From Phyllobacterium calauticae (GTDB lineage: Bacteria; Pseudomonadota; Alphaproteobacteria; Rhizobiales; Rhizobiaceae), in contig NZ_JAGENB010000003.1 in the NCBI RefSeq assembly GCF_019991125.1, positions 496,001 through 560,000 of the forward strand: DNA of 64,000 bases. Reading direction: 5' to 3'. The stretch's first letter is position 1; every line of letters starts with the position of its first letter. A program made the translations under genes and the position numbers. Below are positions 17,591-26,952 of this stretch, piece after piece. The notes under the pieces were generated by a model. It was not told the origin of the DNA. It saw only the letters and a list, made by a program, of their open reading frames with translations, and made no database searches.

Positions 17591-18184
17591 ATGCAGATTA
17601 TTCTTGCTTCCAAAAGTCCGTTCCGCGCGACGCTCCTGAAAAACGCCGGCGTCGCTTTTACCGCACAGTCGGCCAATATCGATGAGCGGGCGGTGGAAGC
17701 GCCTCTCTATAAGAGCGGAGCAACGCCGGAGGACGTCGCGCTTGTTCTGGCCGAAGCAAAGGCGCTCGATGTCAGTGAGCGTAACCCGGACGCATTGGTG
17801 ATCGGTTCGGATCAAACCCTGTCCTTGGGCGACGAGGTTTTGCACAAGCCTGCCGATATGGAGGCCGCGCGCCGGCAACTGCTCAGGCTTTCCGGCAGGA
17901 CTCATCACCTGAACAGCGCGATTGTTCTGGTCAAGAGCGGGCAGACGGTGTGGCGGCACGTTTCGGTGGCGCGCATGACATTGCGTGATCTCGATCCGGC
18001 TTTCATTGGACGGCACCTGGCACGGGTTGGTGCCGTCGCGCTCCAAAGTGTAGGCGCCTACCAATATGAAGGCGAAGGCGTGCAGCTGTTCGAGAAGGTG
18101 GATGGAGATTATTTCACCATTGTCGGCCTCCCACTATTGCCGTTGCTGAATGAACTGCGCCGGGAGGGTGCGATCGATGGCTGA
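17591..18184 (+). CDS. Maf-like nucleotide pyrophosphatase
   Basis: A 197-residue Maf/YceF-type protein that hydrolyses non-canonical or modified nucleoside triphosphates. The N-terminal [18 protein letters not shown] and the later VIGSDQTL and GAYQYEGEG blocks are the family motifs. AAGAAGG precedes the ATG. It overlaps aroE by eight bases, so translation is probably coupled. The Maf subtype (dTTP/UTP versus m7GTP-like substrate) cannot be settled by eye, although the SKSPFR start resembles the YceF branch. Confidence 0.93.
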   Translation: MQIILASKSPFRATLLKNAGVAFTAQSANIDERAVEAPLYKSGATPEDVALVLAEAKALDVSERNPDALVIGSDQTLSLGDEVLHKPADMEAARRQLLRLSGRTHHLNSAIVLVKSGQTVWRHVSVARMTLRDLDPAFIGRHLARVGAVALQSVGAYQYEGEGVQLFEKVDGDYFTIVGLPLLPLLNELRREGAIDG

Positions 18185-19022
18185 TCATCCCAGCGCTTTC
18201 GTAACGGGTTTTCCAATCCGTCATTCACGCTCGCCGCTCATCCACGGTTACTGGCTCAGGCAATTCGGATTGGACGGCTCCTATCGGGCGGTCGAGGTTG
18301 CACCGGACGCATTTGCGGCCTTTATCCACACGTTGAATGACAATGGGTTTGTCGGCGGCAACGTCACCATCCCACATAAGGAAGTGGCTTTTTCCCTGTG
18401 CGGGAAGCGCGATTCTGCCGCGGAAGAAATCGGCGCGGTGAACACGCTCTGGTTCGAGAATGACATTCTGCATGGCGGCAATACGGATGCTTACGGGTTC
18501 TTGGCAAATCTGGACTCGCTAAGCCCCGGCTGGAGTGAGCGCAAGAGCGCTTTGGTGCTGGGTGCGGGCGGGGCAAGCCGGGCGGTGATCTTTGCGTTGA
18601 AGCAGCGCGGTTTCACCGACATCAGGATCGTCAATCGGACCGTGGAGCGGGCCCAGGAACTGGCAGACCGGTTTGGAATTTCCGGGGGTGCCCACGGGTG
18701 GGACGCGGTGCCGGAATTGCTGAAGGGCGCGTCGCTGATTGTAAACACCACGTCGCTCGGCATGTCGGGTAAAGACGAGCTGGTGATTGACCTGACCGAG
18801 GCTGATTCGGACGCGCTGGTGACCGACATTGTCTATGTGCCGTTGGAAACGCCGCTTTTGCGCGCAGCGCGCTTCCGCGGTCTCGAAACCGCCGACGGAC
18901 TGGGCATGTTGCTGCACCAGGCCGTACCGGGCTTTGAACACTGGTTCGGCAAACGGCCGGATGTAACGGCAGAGCTGCGAAACCTCATTCTGGCCGATAT
19001 GGCGGCGGGGAAAGCAAAATGA
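18177..19022 (+). CDS. aroE: Shikimate dehydrogenase
   Basis: A 281-residue NADP-dependent enzyme reducing 3-dehydroshikimate to shikimate in aromatic amino acid synthesis. Visible motifs are [13 protein letters not shown] (substrate binding), [10 protein letters not shown] with the catalytic lysine, and the nucleotide loop [18 protein letters not shown] follows in the C-terminal domain. The start at 18177 has GGAGGG about nine bases upstream and overlaps the end of maf; an earlier in-frame ATG at 18150 lies deeper inside maf. The end overlaps coaE by four bases. Confidence 0.95.
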   Translation: MADHPSAFVTGFPIRHSRSPLIHGYWLRQFGLDGSYRAVEVAPDAFAAFIHTLNDNGFVGGNVTIPHKEVAFSLCGKRDSAAEEIGAVNTLWFENDILHGGNTDAYGFLANLDSLSPGWSERKSALVLGAGGASRAVIFALKQRGFTDIRIVNRTVERAQELADRFGISGGAHGWDAVPELLKGASLIVNTTSLGMSGKDELVIDLTEADSDALVTDIVYVPLETPLLRAARFRGLETADGLGMLLHQAVPGFEHWFGKRPDVTAELRNLILADMAAGKAK

Positions 19023-19603
19023 TCGTGCTGGGTCTCACCGGATCGATCGGCATGGGTAAATCGACAGCCGCACAAATGTTCATGGATGCGGGCGTTCCGG
19101 TCTATTCCGCCGATGAAACGGTTCACCGGCTATATTCCGGCGCGGCGGCTCCTTTGATTGAAGCAGCTTTTCCCGGAACGACGGAAAACGGCGTGGTGGA
19201 TCGCGCCAGGCTCTCGGCAGCGGTCATTGGCAATCCCAAGGCGCTTCGGAAGCTTGAATCGATTGTCCACCCCATGGTTCGTTCCGAAGAGAACGCTTTC
19301 CGCGATAGCGCTCAATCCCAAGGTGCGAAGCTTGCCGTGATCGATATTCCGCTGCTGTTCGAGACTGGTGGGGATAAGCGGGTGGACAAGATCCTTGTTG
19401 TCAGCGCACCGGCAGAGGTGCAGAAAAGGCGGGTATTGGCCAGGGTCGACATGACCCCCCAAAAACTCGAAGCAATTCTCGAGCGCCAGACTCCCGACGT
19501 CGAGAAACGCGCCCGTGCCGATTTTGTTGTCAATACGGACCAGACATTTGATGCGACGCGGGCCGAGATCAACGAGATAATCCGGATACTCACGGATTCC
19601 TGA
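19019..19603 (+). CDS. coaE: Dephospho-CoA kinase
   Basis: A 194-residue P-loop kinase for the last step of coenzyme A synthesis. The N-terminal GSIGMGKST at residues 8-16 is the Walker A, and the middle [10 protein letters not shown] is the usual substrate-site segment. The gene starts within the aroE stop (ATGA), so translation is coupled. The other CoA gene in the window, coaA, lies 12 kb away and is not part of this operon. Length is normal. Confidence 0.96.
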   Translation: MIVLGLTGSIGMGKSTAAQMFMDAGVPVYSADETVHRLYSGAAAPLIEAAFPGTTENGVVDRARLSAAVIGNPKALRKLESIVHPMVRSEENAFRDSAQSQGAKLAVIDIPLLFETGGDKRVDKILVVSAPAEVQKRRVLARVDMTPQKLEAILERQTPDVEKRARADFVVNTDQTFDATRAEINEIIRILTDS

Positions 19604-19683
19604 CAGGCGGAAAGCGGGGAAACCGCTGCTCCGGCCTTGCGCTGGCCGGTCAATTCATGAAATTTGGGTCAAAGGAAGATTCC

Positions 19684-20391
19684 ATGCGCGAGATCATATT
19701 CGATACGGAAACAACAGGGCTCGACCGGCTGGATGATCGCATCATCGAAATTGGCGGTGTGGAACTGGTCAATCGTTTCCCGACCGGCAACACATTTCAT
19801 GTTTTCATCAATCCGGATGGCAAACAGGTCCACCCGGATGCTCTGGCCGTTCACGGCATCAGCAATGACCGCCTGAAGGATGAGCCGGTCTTTGCCGGCG
19901 TCGTCGACCGCTTTCTCGAATTCATCGACGGGGCAAAGTTGATCGCCCACAACGCCACATTCGATATGGGCTTCATCAATGCCGAGCTGAACCGCCTGGG
20001 GCACCCCCCCATCAGCAATGACCGGGTTATCGATACGCTGGCACTCGCGCGCCGCAAACATCCCATGGGCCCAAATTCCCTGGATGCCCTGTGCCGTCGT
20101 TACGGCATCGACAACAGTCACCGCACGATGCACGGCGCGTTGCTCGATTCGCAGTTGCTGGCGGAAGTTTATATCGAGCTGATCGGTGGAAAACAGGCGG
20201 CCCTCGGCCTGACCGTTGCCGAACAGTCTGACAACAAGCAATCCGCCAATACGGAAACGGTTGTTGTCATTGCGCGCCGCGCGGTACCGCTGCCATCCCG
20301 CCTCACCGATTCGGAAAAGCAGGCGCACGACAAGCTGGTCGAAAAGATTGGCGAGAAAGCGATCTGGAACGAACGGATAGCAGCACGGTAA
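19684..20391 (+). CDS. dnaQ: DNA polymerase III epsilon subunit
   Basis: A 235-residue DEDDh 3'-5' exonuclease that proofreads for DNA polymerase III. Exo I is FDTETTG at residues 6-12 (Asp7, Glu9), Exo II is HNATFDMGF, and Exo III contains HGALLDSQLLAEVY with the general-base histidine. The C-terminal tail would bind the alpha subunit. AGGAAG lies eight bases before the ATG at 19684. A strong bidirectional terminator follows. Confidence 0.95.
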   Translation: MREIIFDTETTGLDRLDDRIIEIGGVELVNRFPTGNTFHVFINPDGKQVHPDALAVHGISNDRLKDEPVFAGVVDRFLEFIDGAKLIAHNATFDMGFINAELNRLGHPPISNDRVIDTLALARRKHPMGPNSLDALCRRYGIDNSHRTMHGALLDSQLLAEVYIELIGGKQAALGLTVAEQSDNKQSANTETVVVIARRAVPLPSRLTDSEKQAHDKLVEKIGEKAIWNERIAAR

Positions 20392-20405
20392 AAATCGCGG
20401 CAACA

Positions 20406-20432
20406 AAAAACCCGGGTCGAACCCGGGTTTTT
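20406..20432. terminator. Bidirectional terminator, dnaQ/secB
   Basis: A 12-base perfect stem (20406-20417 with 20421-20432) around CGA has an A-run on one side and a T-run on the other. It can end both convergent genes. Confidence 0.92.
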
Positions 20433-20454
20433 GCTATCCAGTAGAACCGTTGGC

Positions 20455-20961
20455 TTAGCTGACCATCGACTTGGCTTGTTCTTCAGCCATGCGCTGCTGG
20501 AACATCTGCGCAAAGTCGATCGGGTCTATCATCAGCGGCGGGAAGCCGCCATTGCGGGTTGCTTCCGCAATGATCTGACGTGCGAACGGGAAGAGCAGGC
20601 GCGGGCATTCGATGAAAAGCAGCGGCAGGAGATGTTCCTGCGGGAAGCCTTCCAGACGGAAAACGCCGCCATAGACGAGTTCCGCGTTGAACAGGACTTC
20701 CTTGCCTTCACCGGCACGGGCTGTGAGGGTCAGAACGACATCGAAATCGTTCTCGGCAATCGGATTGGCGTTGACATTCACGTTGATGCTGATGCCGGGA
20801 GCCTTGTCCCGCGGGCGCAGCGACAGAGGCGCGCCTGGGCTTTCGAAGGAAAGATCCTTCACGTACTGAGCAAGAATGTTCAGTGTCTGCTGCTGGACGC
20901 TCCCATTGCCATTGGTCGCTTCATTGCCGTTTTCGGCATTTTCATCAGGCTTTTGAGCCAT
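20455..20961 (-). CDS. secB: Protein-export chaperone SecB
   Basis: A 168-residue SecB. The tetrameric cytosolic holdase keeps precursors unfolded and delivers them to SecA. Conserved pieces are [16 protein letters not shown] near residue 27, the beta-strand core, and the C-terminal [12 protein letters not shown]. The first 20 residues form a Gln/Asn/Glu-rich tail typical of alphaproteobacteria. GAGAAGG lies upstream of the ATG. It is convergent with dnaQ and follows fxsA in the same direction. Confidence 0.96.
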   Translation of the reverse strand: MAQKPDENAENGNEATNGNGSVQQQTLNILAQYVKDLSFESPGAPLSLRPRDKAPGISINVNVNANPIAENDFDVVLTLTARAGEGKEVLFNAELVYGGVFRLEGFPQEHLLPLLFIECPRLLFPFARQIIAEATRNGGFPPLMIDPIDFAQMFQQRMAEEQAKSMVS

Positions 20962-21077
20962 TGTCTGGAAACCTTCTCTCGTTGCGTCCGCTTCGGCGGT
21001 TATCGAATGAATGATGGCTGGCTAGCATGAGAGCCCCAGCGAGGCAAGCCGGGAGGAACCATCCTGATGCACGCACG

Positions 21078-21557
21078 CTATTCTTTCGGGCTCCATGGCG
21101 AGTTGGGGTCGGATTTTCTGGAATAATCCTCCGGGTCAAGTTCAATGACACGATCAGCGGAGCGATCCGGTCGGGAATGACCCGTTGCTGCAGGATTGAC
21201 CACGACCACGCGGCTCCGGACAAAACGCCAGCCAATATCGCGAATGGCGGGTATGAACAAAAGCAGGCCGATAATGTCCGTGATGAAGCCAGGAACGATC
21301 AACAGGAACGCCGCAAAGAACAGCATAACGCCGTGCACGAGTTCGCGGCTCGGCGTCCGGCCGGCGGCGGTTTCCGAGCGGATTTTCTGCAGGATGCCAA
21401 ATCCCTGCAGGCGCAACAGAAAAACACCGAGGAACATCGACAGGATGATCAAGCCGAGCGTTGCCAGAACACCGATCTTGCTGCCAACCACAATGAAGCC
21501 GGCAATTTCAAGAAATGGCAGTGCAAGCAGGAACAGGGGCACAAGAGAGGATCGCAA
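21078..21557 (-). CDS. fxsA: FxsA family membrane protein
   Basis: A 159-residue membrane protein with the FxsA core: two N-terminal hydrophobic segments, a conserved GR.P.REL.HG loop, and a hydrophobic IVPGFITDIIGLLLFIP stretch. A charged tail of about 40 residues follows. E. coli FxsA, when overproduced, relieves phage T7 exclusion by the F plasmid; the cellular role is otherwise unclear. The start appears to be TTG (21557) with AAAGG upstream; a GTG five codons later is the alternative. The 117-base gap to the secB start argues for a separate promoter for secB. Confidence 0.87.
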   Translation of the reverse strand: MRSSLVPLFLLALPFLEIAGFIVVGSKIGVLATLGLIILSMFLGVFLLRLQGFGILQKIRSETAAGRTPSRELVHGVMLFFAAFLLIVPGFITDIIGLLLFIPAIRDIGWRFVRSRVVVVNPAATGHSRPDRSADRVIELDPEDYSRKSDPNSPWSPKE

Positions 21558-21612
21558 CTAATTTACCTTTCGAAGGACATATCCGGTTATAATCCATACC
21601 CGGCGTCAATTT

Positions 21613-21630
21613 CATGCCTATATAGGTATG
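21613..21630. promoter_or_regulatory. Near-perfect 18-base palindrome
   Basis: CATGCCTATATAGGTATG is symmetric except for one pair (G/T). It lies in the 176-base gap between divergent fxsA and the Tim44-like gene, about where a promoter operator would be. The binding protein is unknown. Confidence 0.4.
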
Positions 21631-21733
21631 AACATGAGCATTTGTATGATTGCCTTCAGCAATCTATATGTTTTGGTAATTCGACAAAAGCGCAATGGTC
21701 GTACAAAGAACGGCCGACTGAATTTAGGGATGA

Positions 21734-22447
21734 ATGGCAGGCGACATGGAATATCTGGACTTCGGAACGATTTTCTTCTTCGTGGCAGCAGTGGTGATCT
21801 TTTTGCAGCTGCGCAAGGTCCTTGGTCGCCGCACCGGCAACGAGCGTCCGCCATTCAATCCGTATGCATCATCGCGTACAGCCGAGGTCGAAGACAAGGC
21901 CAAACCTGGCGATAATGTCGTGTCGCTGCCGCGGCGCGGCGAGCCGAAGGAAAACCAGTTTGAAAAGGTGGATGCGCTGGCAAAACCCGGTACGCCGCTG
22001 AACGAAGGCCTTCGCGCCATCCAGAACGCCGATCCGGCATTCGATCCGGCGAAGTTTCTTGAAGGCTCAAAGATGGCCTATGAGATGATCGTCATGTCCT
22101 TTGCCGATGGTGATCGCAAGACGCTCAAATCGCTCCTGTCCCGCGAAGTATTTGATGGTTTCGTTTCAGCCATCGCCGATCGTGAATCGCGCGGCGAAAA
22201 GGTGCAATCCTCGTTCGTCGGCATCAACAAGGCCGACATTACCGGCGCTGAAATGAAGGGCACGGAAGCGCACGTGACAGTGCGCGTCGTCAGCGAGCTG
22301 ATTTCGGCAACGCTGGACAAGGACGGCAACGTGATCGACGGCGACAAGGAAGCGGTGGCTGAAGTCAAGGATGTCTGGACCTATGCGCGGGATACCCGCT
22401 CGAAGGATCCGAACTGGAAACTCGTCGCGACCGAAGCCGAAGATTGA
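21734..22447 (+). CDS. Tim44/TimA family adaptor protein
   Basis: 237 residues: an N-terminal transmembrane segment (about 8-28), the conserved LGRRTGNERPPFNPY, a charged linker, and a Tim44-like lipid/protein-binding domain from about residue 90 to the end. Alphaproteobacterial members are considered relatives of mitochondrial Tim44. Caulobacter TimA is membrane-attached, but the bacterial function is not settled. A second ATG at 21746 aligns better with the family N-terminus as I remember it, so the start is uncertain by four codons. It is followed by mltA, smr and an XRE regulator. Confidence 0.87.
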   Translation: MAGDMEYLDFGTIFFFVAAVVIFLQLRKVLGRRTGNERPPFNPYASSRTAEVEDKAKPGDNVVSLPRRGEPKENQFEKVDALAKPGTPLNEGLRAIQNADPAFDPAKFLEGSKMAYEMIVMSFADGDRKTLKSLLSREVFDGFVSAIADRESRGEKVQSSFVGINKADITGAEMKGTEAHVTVRVVSELISATLDKDGNVIDGDKEAVAEVKDVWTYARDTRSKDPNWKLVATEAED

Positions 22448-22471
22448 TTCTCCTGTCGCGAGCGCCAGACC

Positions 22472-23572
22472 ATGCTTTCCCCTCTCTTCAAACCGGTGGC
22501 TTTCACCGATTGCCCCGGTTGGGAGAATGACAACCAGCTTGAAGCGTTTCAAGCTTTTGTGCGTTCTGCCAGCAGGGTTCTGGAAAAGCCCTATAAAAGC
22601 GGATCACTGGGCATCTCCTTTGCGGCTTTAGCACCCATTTTCGCTGATTCACGTGAAACATTGGTCGAAAGTAACGAACAGGCACGGCGGTTTTTTGAAA
22701 AATGGTTCCGTCCGGCACGCCTGGAAAATCCCGAGACGGGACACGGTTTTGTCACGGGTTTCTATGAACCCGAGGTGGTTGCTTCTCCGGTTCGAACGGA
22801 ACGCTATACGGTTCCCTTTCTCAGCCGCCCGAATGATCTGGTGGATGTGGATGACAGCAATCGGCCTGTGGGTTTTGATCCCTATTTCGCTTTTGCCCGG
22901 CAAACCCCGACAGGGATTGCCGAGTATTTTGACCGCGCTGCCATTGAGAGCGGTGCACTCGACGGGCAAAATCTGGAAATAGCCTTTGTCGAAAGTCCGG
23001 TCGATGCCTTCTTCATTCACGTTCAGGGCGCCGCCAGGTTGAAGATGACCGACGGTCGCCTGCGCCGCATCACCTACGCGGCGAAGACCGGCCACCGATT
23101 TACCGGCATCGGAAAAATCCTCTTGGATCGCGGTGAAATCCCGCTGGATAAAATGTCGATGCAGGCTATCCGCGCATGGCTTGCTGACAATCCTGATCAG
23201 GTTCAAAGCCTGTTGTGGAACAACCAATCCTATATTTTCTTTCGTGAAGCCGCGGTCGATGATGCCGCGCTGGGGCCGATTGCGGCTGCCAAGGTGCCGC
23301 TGACGGGCGGACGCTCCCTTGCTGTCGACCGGCTGCTGCATACCTTCGGTACGCCCTTCTATATCTCGGCACCTGCCTTGCAGGCTTTCGGCGGAGAGGG
23401 GTTTGCGCGGTTGATGATTGCGCAGGATACCGGGTCCGCCATCGTAGGGCCGGCACGCGGCGACCTTTTTGCCGGCTCCGGCGACGCGGCAGGTGACATC
23501 GCCGGCGGCATTCGTCATGACGCCGTTTTTTATGCGCTTGTACCCCGGTCATTGTTGGCGGATCGGGCATGA
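22472..23572 (+). CDS. mltA: MltA-type murein transglycosylase
   Basis: A 366-residue protein with the MltA barrel signature GHGFVTGFYEPEV, FFIHVQGAARL in the middle, and the C-terminal catalytic region QDTGSAIVGPARGDLF followed by GSG, where the aspartate is the single catalytic acid of MltA. It cleaves peptidoglycan to 1,6-anhydro-muropeptides. I see no signal peptide or lipobox at the N-terminus (MLSPLFKPVAFTDCPG), unlike E. coli MltA; either export is unconventional or the start is misread. A parS site is embedded at 22645-22660, encoding DSRET. The stop overlaps smr by four bases. Confidence 0.9.
   Translation: MLSPLFKPVAFTDCPGWENDNQLEAFQAFVRSASRVLEKPYKSGSLGISFAALAPIFADSRETLVESNEQARRFFEKWFRPARLENPETGHGFVTGFYEPEVVASPVRTERYTVPFLSRPNDLVDVDDSNRPVGFDPYFAFARQTPTGIAEYFDRAAIESGALDGQNLEIAFVESPVDAFFIHVQGAARLKMTDGRLRRITYAAKTGHRFTGIGKILLDRGEIPLDKMSMQAIRAWLADNPDQVQSLLWNNQSYIFFREAAVDDAALGPIAAAKVPLTGGRSLAVDRLLHTFGTPFYISAPALQAFGGEGFARLMIAQDTGSAIVGPARGDLFAGSGDAAGDIAGGIRHDAVFYALVPRSLLADRA
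22645..22660. other. parS: parS site 4 (one mismatch), inside mltA
   Basis: TGATTCACGTGAAACA differs from consensus only at its third base. It lies on the right side of oriC, about 6 kb away, while the other three sites are 6.5-9 kb to the left. Confidence 0.75.
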
Positions 23573-24126
23573 AGCGGTCCAGGGACGAGTTCACCAACAT
23601 TGAAGACCGGATTCTCTGGGAGAAAGTCGCAAAATCCACCCGGCCCCTGAAGGGGAAGGACAAGATGGAATTTCTGCTCGACGCGGTGCAGGATCAGCCG
23701 GCAGTCACGCCATCGGCACCCGAAAAGATCAAGTCGAAGGCAATGCCGGTGCCGGCTCCGGCAAAACCGGCGATACCTGCGCATCGGCTGCATCCGATCG
23801 ACCGTCCGACCCATAAGAAGATATCGCGCGGACGGGTGGTCATCGAGGGCCGAATCGATTTGCACGGACTGACGCAAAGCGAGGCCTATGGCCTGCTTCT
23901 CGGCTTCCTTCGCCGCGCGCACCAGCGCGAGCTGCGCCACGTGCTTGTCATCACCGGCAAGGGATCGTCCATGGGAAGCGATGGGGTCCTGCGTCAGGCG
24001 GTTCCGCTCTGGTTCACCACGCCGCCGTTCCGCGTGCTGGTCAATGGCTATGAAGATGCGGCCCGCAATCATGGCGGGACGGGCGCCATCTATGTCCGCA
24101 TGCGCCGGCTGCCGGAGGCGCCATGA
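23569..24126 (+). CDS. Smr/MutS2-type domain protein
   Basis: 185 residues with a disordered, charged Pro/Ala/Lys-rich first half and a C-terminal Smr domain. The domain carries IDLHGLTQSEAY near residue 95 and VLVITGKGSSMGSDGVLR, the family's nucleic-acid nicking motifs. Stand-alone Smr proteins act as endonucleases on DNA or, as shown for some, on ribosome-associated RNA; which applies here is not known. It overlaps mltA and the following XRE gene by four bases each, so the three are translationally coupled. Confidence 0.9.
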   Translation: MKRSRDEFTNIEDRILWEKVAKSTRPLKGKDKMEFLLDAVQDQPAVTPSAPEKIKSKAMPVPAPAKPAIPAHRLHPIDRPTHKKISRGRVVIEGRIDLHGLTQSEAYGLLLGFLRRAHQRELRHVLVITGKGSSMGSDGVLRQAVPLWFTTPPFRVLVNGYEDAARNHGGTGAIYVRMRRLPEAP

Positions 24127-24494
24127 CGCCGTTTGGTGAAAAGCTGCGCCAGCTCAGGGACGAGCGCGGCATCTCCCAGAAAGAAATGGCAAAGGCCATC
24201 GGGGTTTCGGCCGCCTATCTCTCGGCGCTGGAGCACGGAAGGCGCGGACAGCCGACATGGGACAAGCTGCAGCGCATCATCCAGTATTTCAACATCATCT
24301 GGGACGAGGCCGAGGAATTGCAGCGGCTGGCCATGATCTCGCATCCGCGCATCACGATTGACACCGCCGGCCTGCCGCCAGCATCGACGGAATTGGCCAA
24401 CCTGGTTGCGGCGCATATTCGCGACCTCGAGGCGGATGTCGTTCAATCCCTGATTGGCGAGATAAAGCGATCCGCCGGCAAGCGGCGGCGTTGA
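24123..24494 (+). CDS. XRE-family helix-turn-helix regulator
   Basis: A 123-residue protein. Residues 1-65 are a Cro/CI-type helix-turn-helix (FGEKLRQLRDERGISQKEMAKAIGVSAAYLSALEHG, split here as two overlapping motifs: helix 1-2, and recognition helix with AAYLSALEHGRRG). The rest is a short helical tail with no ligand domain. The ATG overlaps the smr stop. The same mltA-smr-xre order is common in Rhizobiales, but the target genes are unknown. It is convergent with the DUF1402 gene, three bases apart. Confidence 0.9.
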   Translation: MTPFGEKLRQLRDERGISQKEMAKAIGVSAAYLSALEHGRRGQPTWDKLQRIIQYFNIIWDEAEELQRLAMISHPRITIDTAGLPPASTELANLVAAHIRDLEADVVQSLIGEIKRSAGKRRR

Positions 24495-24497
24495 GCC

Positions 24498-25466
24498 TTA
24501 AAACAGGGCTTTCAACTGATCGAGCTTGTTGTTGACGAGCCAGCCATAGTAGTTTTCTTCGGGAAGTTGCGGCGGCTGTCCGGTCGCGGCACGGCCAGCG
24601 TTGGTCTTGGCGAGAGCTCGCGCGCGTGCATCAGCGCCGCCCGTATTGTAGAGCGTCGCTGTGATTCCCGGATTTTTTGAAATATCGAAATCCGCCACCC
24701 GCCGGTAGACATCGATGGATTCCCTGATGGTTGCCGCCATGTATGGAAGGGTGAAGTCCGGGTCCATGATTGTCTTGTAGACATCCGTGGCGTGGTCTGC
24801 ATCCAGTTTCGGCAAACCCGAATAGCGATTGACCATGTCCGTCATCTGCAGTGCCGTCAGTGGGCTAAGCTGGCCAAGCCCAAAGGTCTGGCCGGCATAG
24901 AAGGGTTGGAAGAACACCGCAGCGAACCGGTTGTCGGGAAAGCGCTTGCCGCCGGCTGTCTTGCCGCGAAAGTCCGATTCCCACACACCTTCGCGGCAGG
25001 TCCACAGACGCAGGCTGTCCTTGTACTGCGCGCAGGAGGAAAATTGCGGGCGCTTGATGAAGTCGCCAATGCTTTCACCCTGATAATCAAAGCTAAGCCC
25101 TTGCTTCACATAGGATATAGCCTTGACGTAGTAGGTCTGGAGACGGTCATAAGCATCGACATTATAGGTGTGTTCGCCAACGAGCGCGCCAACGATATGA
25201 ACCGGATCGATGCCATAGGTCCTGGCAACGCTCGATATCTTCGAACGCAGTTTCGGGTCCGATTTCAGCAGGTTGTAGATTTTCTGATACTTCGCTTCAT
25301 GCGTTGTGTTCAGTTCGCCCGTCCGCTTGATCGAAGCGACGGGAATATTGGGCTGGGTCGCATTGCGATTGCCTTCCGGCACAACGGTCACGGCCGAGGC
25401 TGGGTGAAGGGCGGCGGACAGTGAAAGAAGGCAGGTGGTCGCGAAAAGGATCAGATGTCGTTTCAT
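24498..25466 (-). CDS. DUF1402 family secreted protein
   Basis: A 322-residue protein with a clear signal peptide (MKRH, hydrophobic core, AXA cleavage after about residue 25), so periplasmic. The remainder matches the rhizobial DUF1402 family. Segments such as VGALVGEHTYNV, FGLGQLSPLTALQMTD and TATLYNTGGADARA read like a lysozyme-like transglycosylase fold, with the glutamate of GEH as the candidate acid. Peptidoglycan cleavage is therefore a reasonable inference but not established. It is close to mltA and smr but on the other strand. Confidence 0.82.
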   Translation of the reverse strand: MKRHLILFATTCLLSLSAALHPASAVTVVPEGNRNATQPNIPVASIKRTGELNTTHEAKYQKIYNLLKSDPKLRSKISSVARTYGIDPVHIVGALVGEHTYNVDAYDRLQTYYVKAISYVKQGLSFDYQGESIGDFIKRPQFSSCAQYKDSLRLWTCREGVWESDFRGKTAGGKRFPDNRFAAVFFQPFYAGQTFGLGQLSPLTALQMTDMVNRYSGLPKLDADHATDVYKTIMDPDFTLPYMAATIRESIDVYRRVADFDISKNPGITATLYNTGGADARARALAKTNAGRAATGQPPQLPEENYYGWLVNNKLDQLKALF

Positions 25467-25567
25467 TGTCAGCCCAGAATTTCGATCAAGTCAGATGAAC
25501 GGTGGCCCGCCCGGGGAGATGCTTAAGCACAACCTCCCTTAACAGGTTCCAGCCGGAGGTGCGCGAA

Positions 25568-25602
25568 AATAAAAAATGCCCCCTCGGAAGTCGAGGGGGC
25601 AT
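25568..25602 (-). terminator. Terminator of the hslVU operon
   Basis: An 11-base stem ATGCCCCCTCG (25576-25586) pairs with CGAGGGGGCAT (25592-25602). Read on the minus strand it is followed by a run of T. It lies 40 bases after the hslU stop. Confidence 0.92.
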
Positions 25603-25641
25603 CAGTAAATAAGCCCGGAGCGATGCTTATCTGTCACACGG

Positions 25642-26952
25642 TTAGAGGATGAACCGCGACAGGTCGCTGTTCTTGGCGAGATCGCCGACCGTTTCACGCA
25701 CATACTTGGCGTCGATGGTATATTCGGCGCCGGCCTTATCAGGGGCGTTGAACGAGATGTCGTCGAGCACACGCTCCATGACCGTCTGCAGGCGGCGTGC
25801 GCCGATATTCTCGACCGTTGAATTGAGATCAACGGCAATATCGGCCAGAGCATCGATCGCATCGTCGGTGATTTCAAGCTTCACCTCTTCCGTTGCCAGA
25901 AGAGCGATGTACTGCTTGAGCAGACTGGCTTCCGGCTCGGTGAGGATCCGGCGCATGTCATCGCGTGTCAGGGCGCTCAGTTCCACGCGGATCGGCAGAC
26001 GGCCCTGCAATTCCGGCAGAAGGTCGGATGGCTTGGACACGTGGAAGGCACCGGATGCGATGAACAGGATATGGTCGGTTTTGATCGGACCGTATTTCGT
26101 TGCAACGGTTGTGCCTTCGACAAGCGGCAGCAGATCGCGCTGCACGCCTTCGCGCGACACGCCGGCACCCATGCCGCCGTCACGGGCGGCGATCTTGTCG
26201 ATCTCGTCGAGGAAGACGATGCCGTCATTTTCCGCAGAGCGCAGTGCTTCCTGCGTGATCTGGTCCTGATCGAGCAGCTTGTCGGACTCGTCATTGATCA
26301 GAACGCCGTAGGATTCCTTGACCGTCGTCTTGATGGTCTTGGTGCGTCCGCCCATGGCCTTGCCCAGCATGTCGCTCAAATTGAGCACTCCGATATTGGC
26401 GCCCGGCATGCCCGGCAGTTCGAAATTGGGCATGCCCGAACCGGTGTCAGCCACTTCGACTTCGATTTCCTTGTCATCGATCAGACCATCGCGCAGTTTC
26501 TTGCGGAACGAATCCCGGGTTGCCGGGCTGGCGGTCTTGCCGACAAGGGCATCGAGAACGCGTTCTTCCGCATTGAGGTGGGCTTTCGCCTTGACATCTT
26601 CGCGCTTCTTTTCGCGAACGAGGCCAATGGCAACCTCAACCAGATCGCGGATGATCTGTTCAACGTCGCGGCCGACATAACCGACCTCGGTGAATTTGGT
26701 GGCTTCCACCTTGATGAACGGCGCGCCGGCCAGACGGGCCAGGCGGCGGGAGATTTCCGTCTTGCCGACGCCGGTGGGTCCGATCATCAGGATGTTCTTG
26801 GGCATGACTTCTTCGCGCATCTGGCCTTCGAGCTGCTGGCGGCGCCAGCGGTTGCGCAGGGCAATGGCGACGGCACGTTTTGCGTCCTTCTGGCCGATAA
26901 TGAACCGGTCGAGTTCAGAGACGATTTCGCGGGGAGAAAAGGTTGTCATCAT
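25642..26952 (-). CDS. hslU: ATP-dependent protease ATPase subunit HslU
   Basis: A 436-residue AAA+ unfoldase that feeds proteins to the HslV peptidase. It has the N-terminal [21 protein letters not shown] (first 20 residues typical), Walker A GPTGVGKT near residue 59, the pore motif GYVG, an intermediate I-domain, and Walker [10 protein letters not shown]. The C-terminus ends SRFIL, the HslV-activating tail. It starts in a four-base overlap with the acetyltransferase gene, so the three genes hslV, GNAT and hslU form one operon. Confidence 0.97.
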   Translation of the reverse strand: MMTTFSPREIVSELDRFIIGQKDAKRAVAIALRNRWRRQQLEGQMREEVMPKNILMIGPTGVGKTEISRRLARLAGAPFIKVEATKFTEVGYVGRDVEQIIRDLVEVAIGLVREKKREDVKAKAHLNAEERVLDALVGKTASPATRDSFRKKLRDGLIDDKEIEVEVADTGSGMPNFELPGMPGANIGVLNLSDMLGKAMGGRTKTIKTTVKESYGVLINDESDKLLDQDQITQEALRSAENDGIVFLDEIDKIAARDGGMGAGVSREGVQRDLLPLVEGTTVATKYGPIKTDHILFIASGAFHVSKPSDLLPELQGRLPIRVELSALTRDDMRRILTEPEASLLKQYIALLATEEVKLEITDDAIDALADIAVDLNSTVENIGARRLQTVMERVLDDISFNAPDKAGAEYTIDAKYVRETVGDLAKNSDLSRFIL

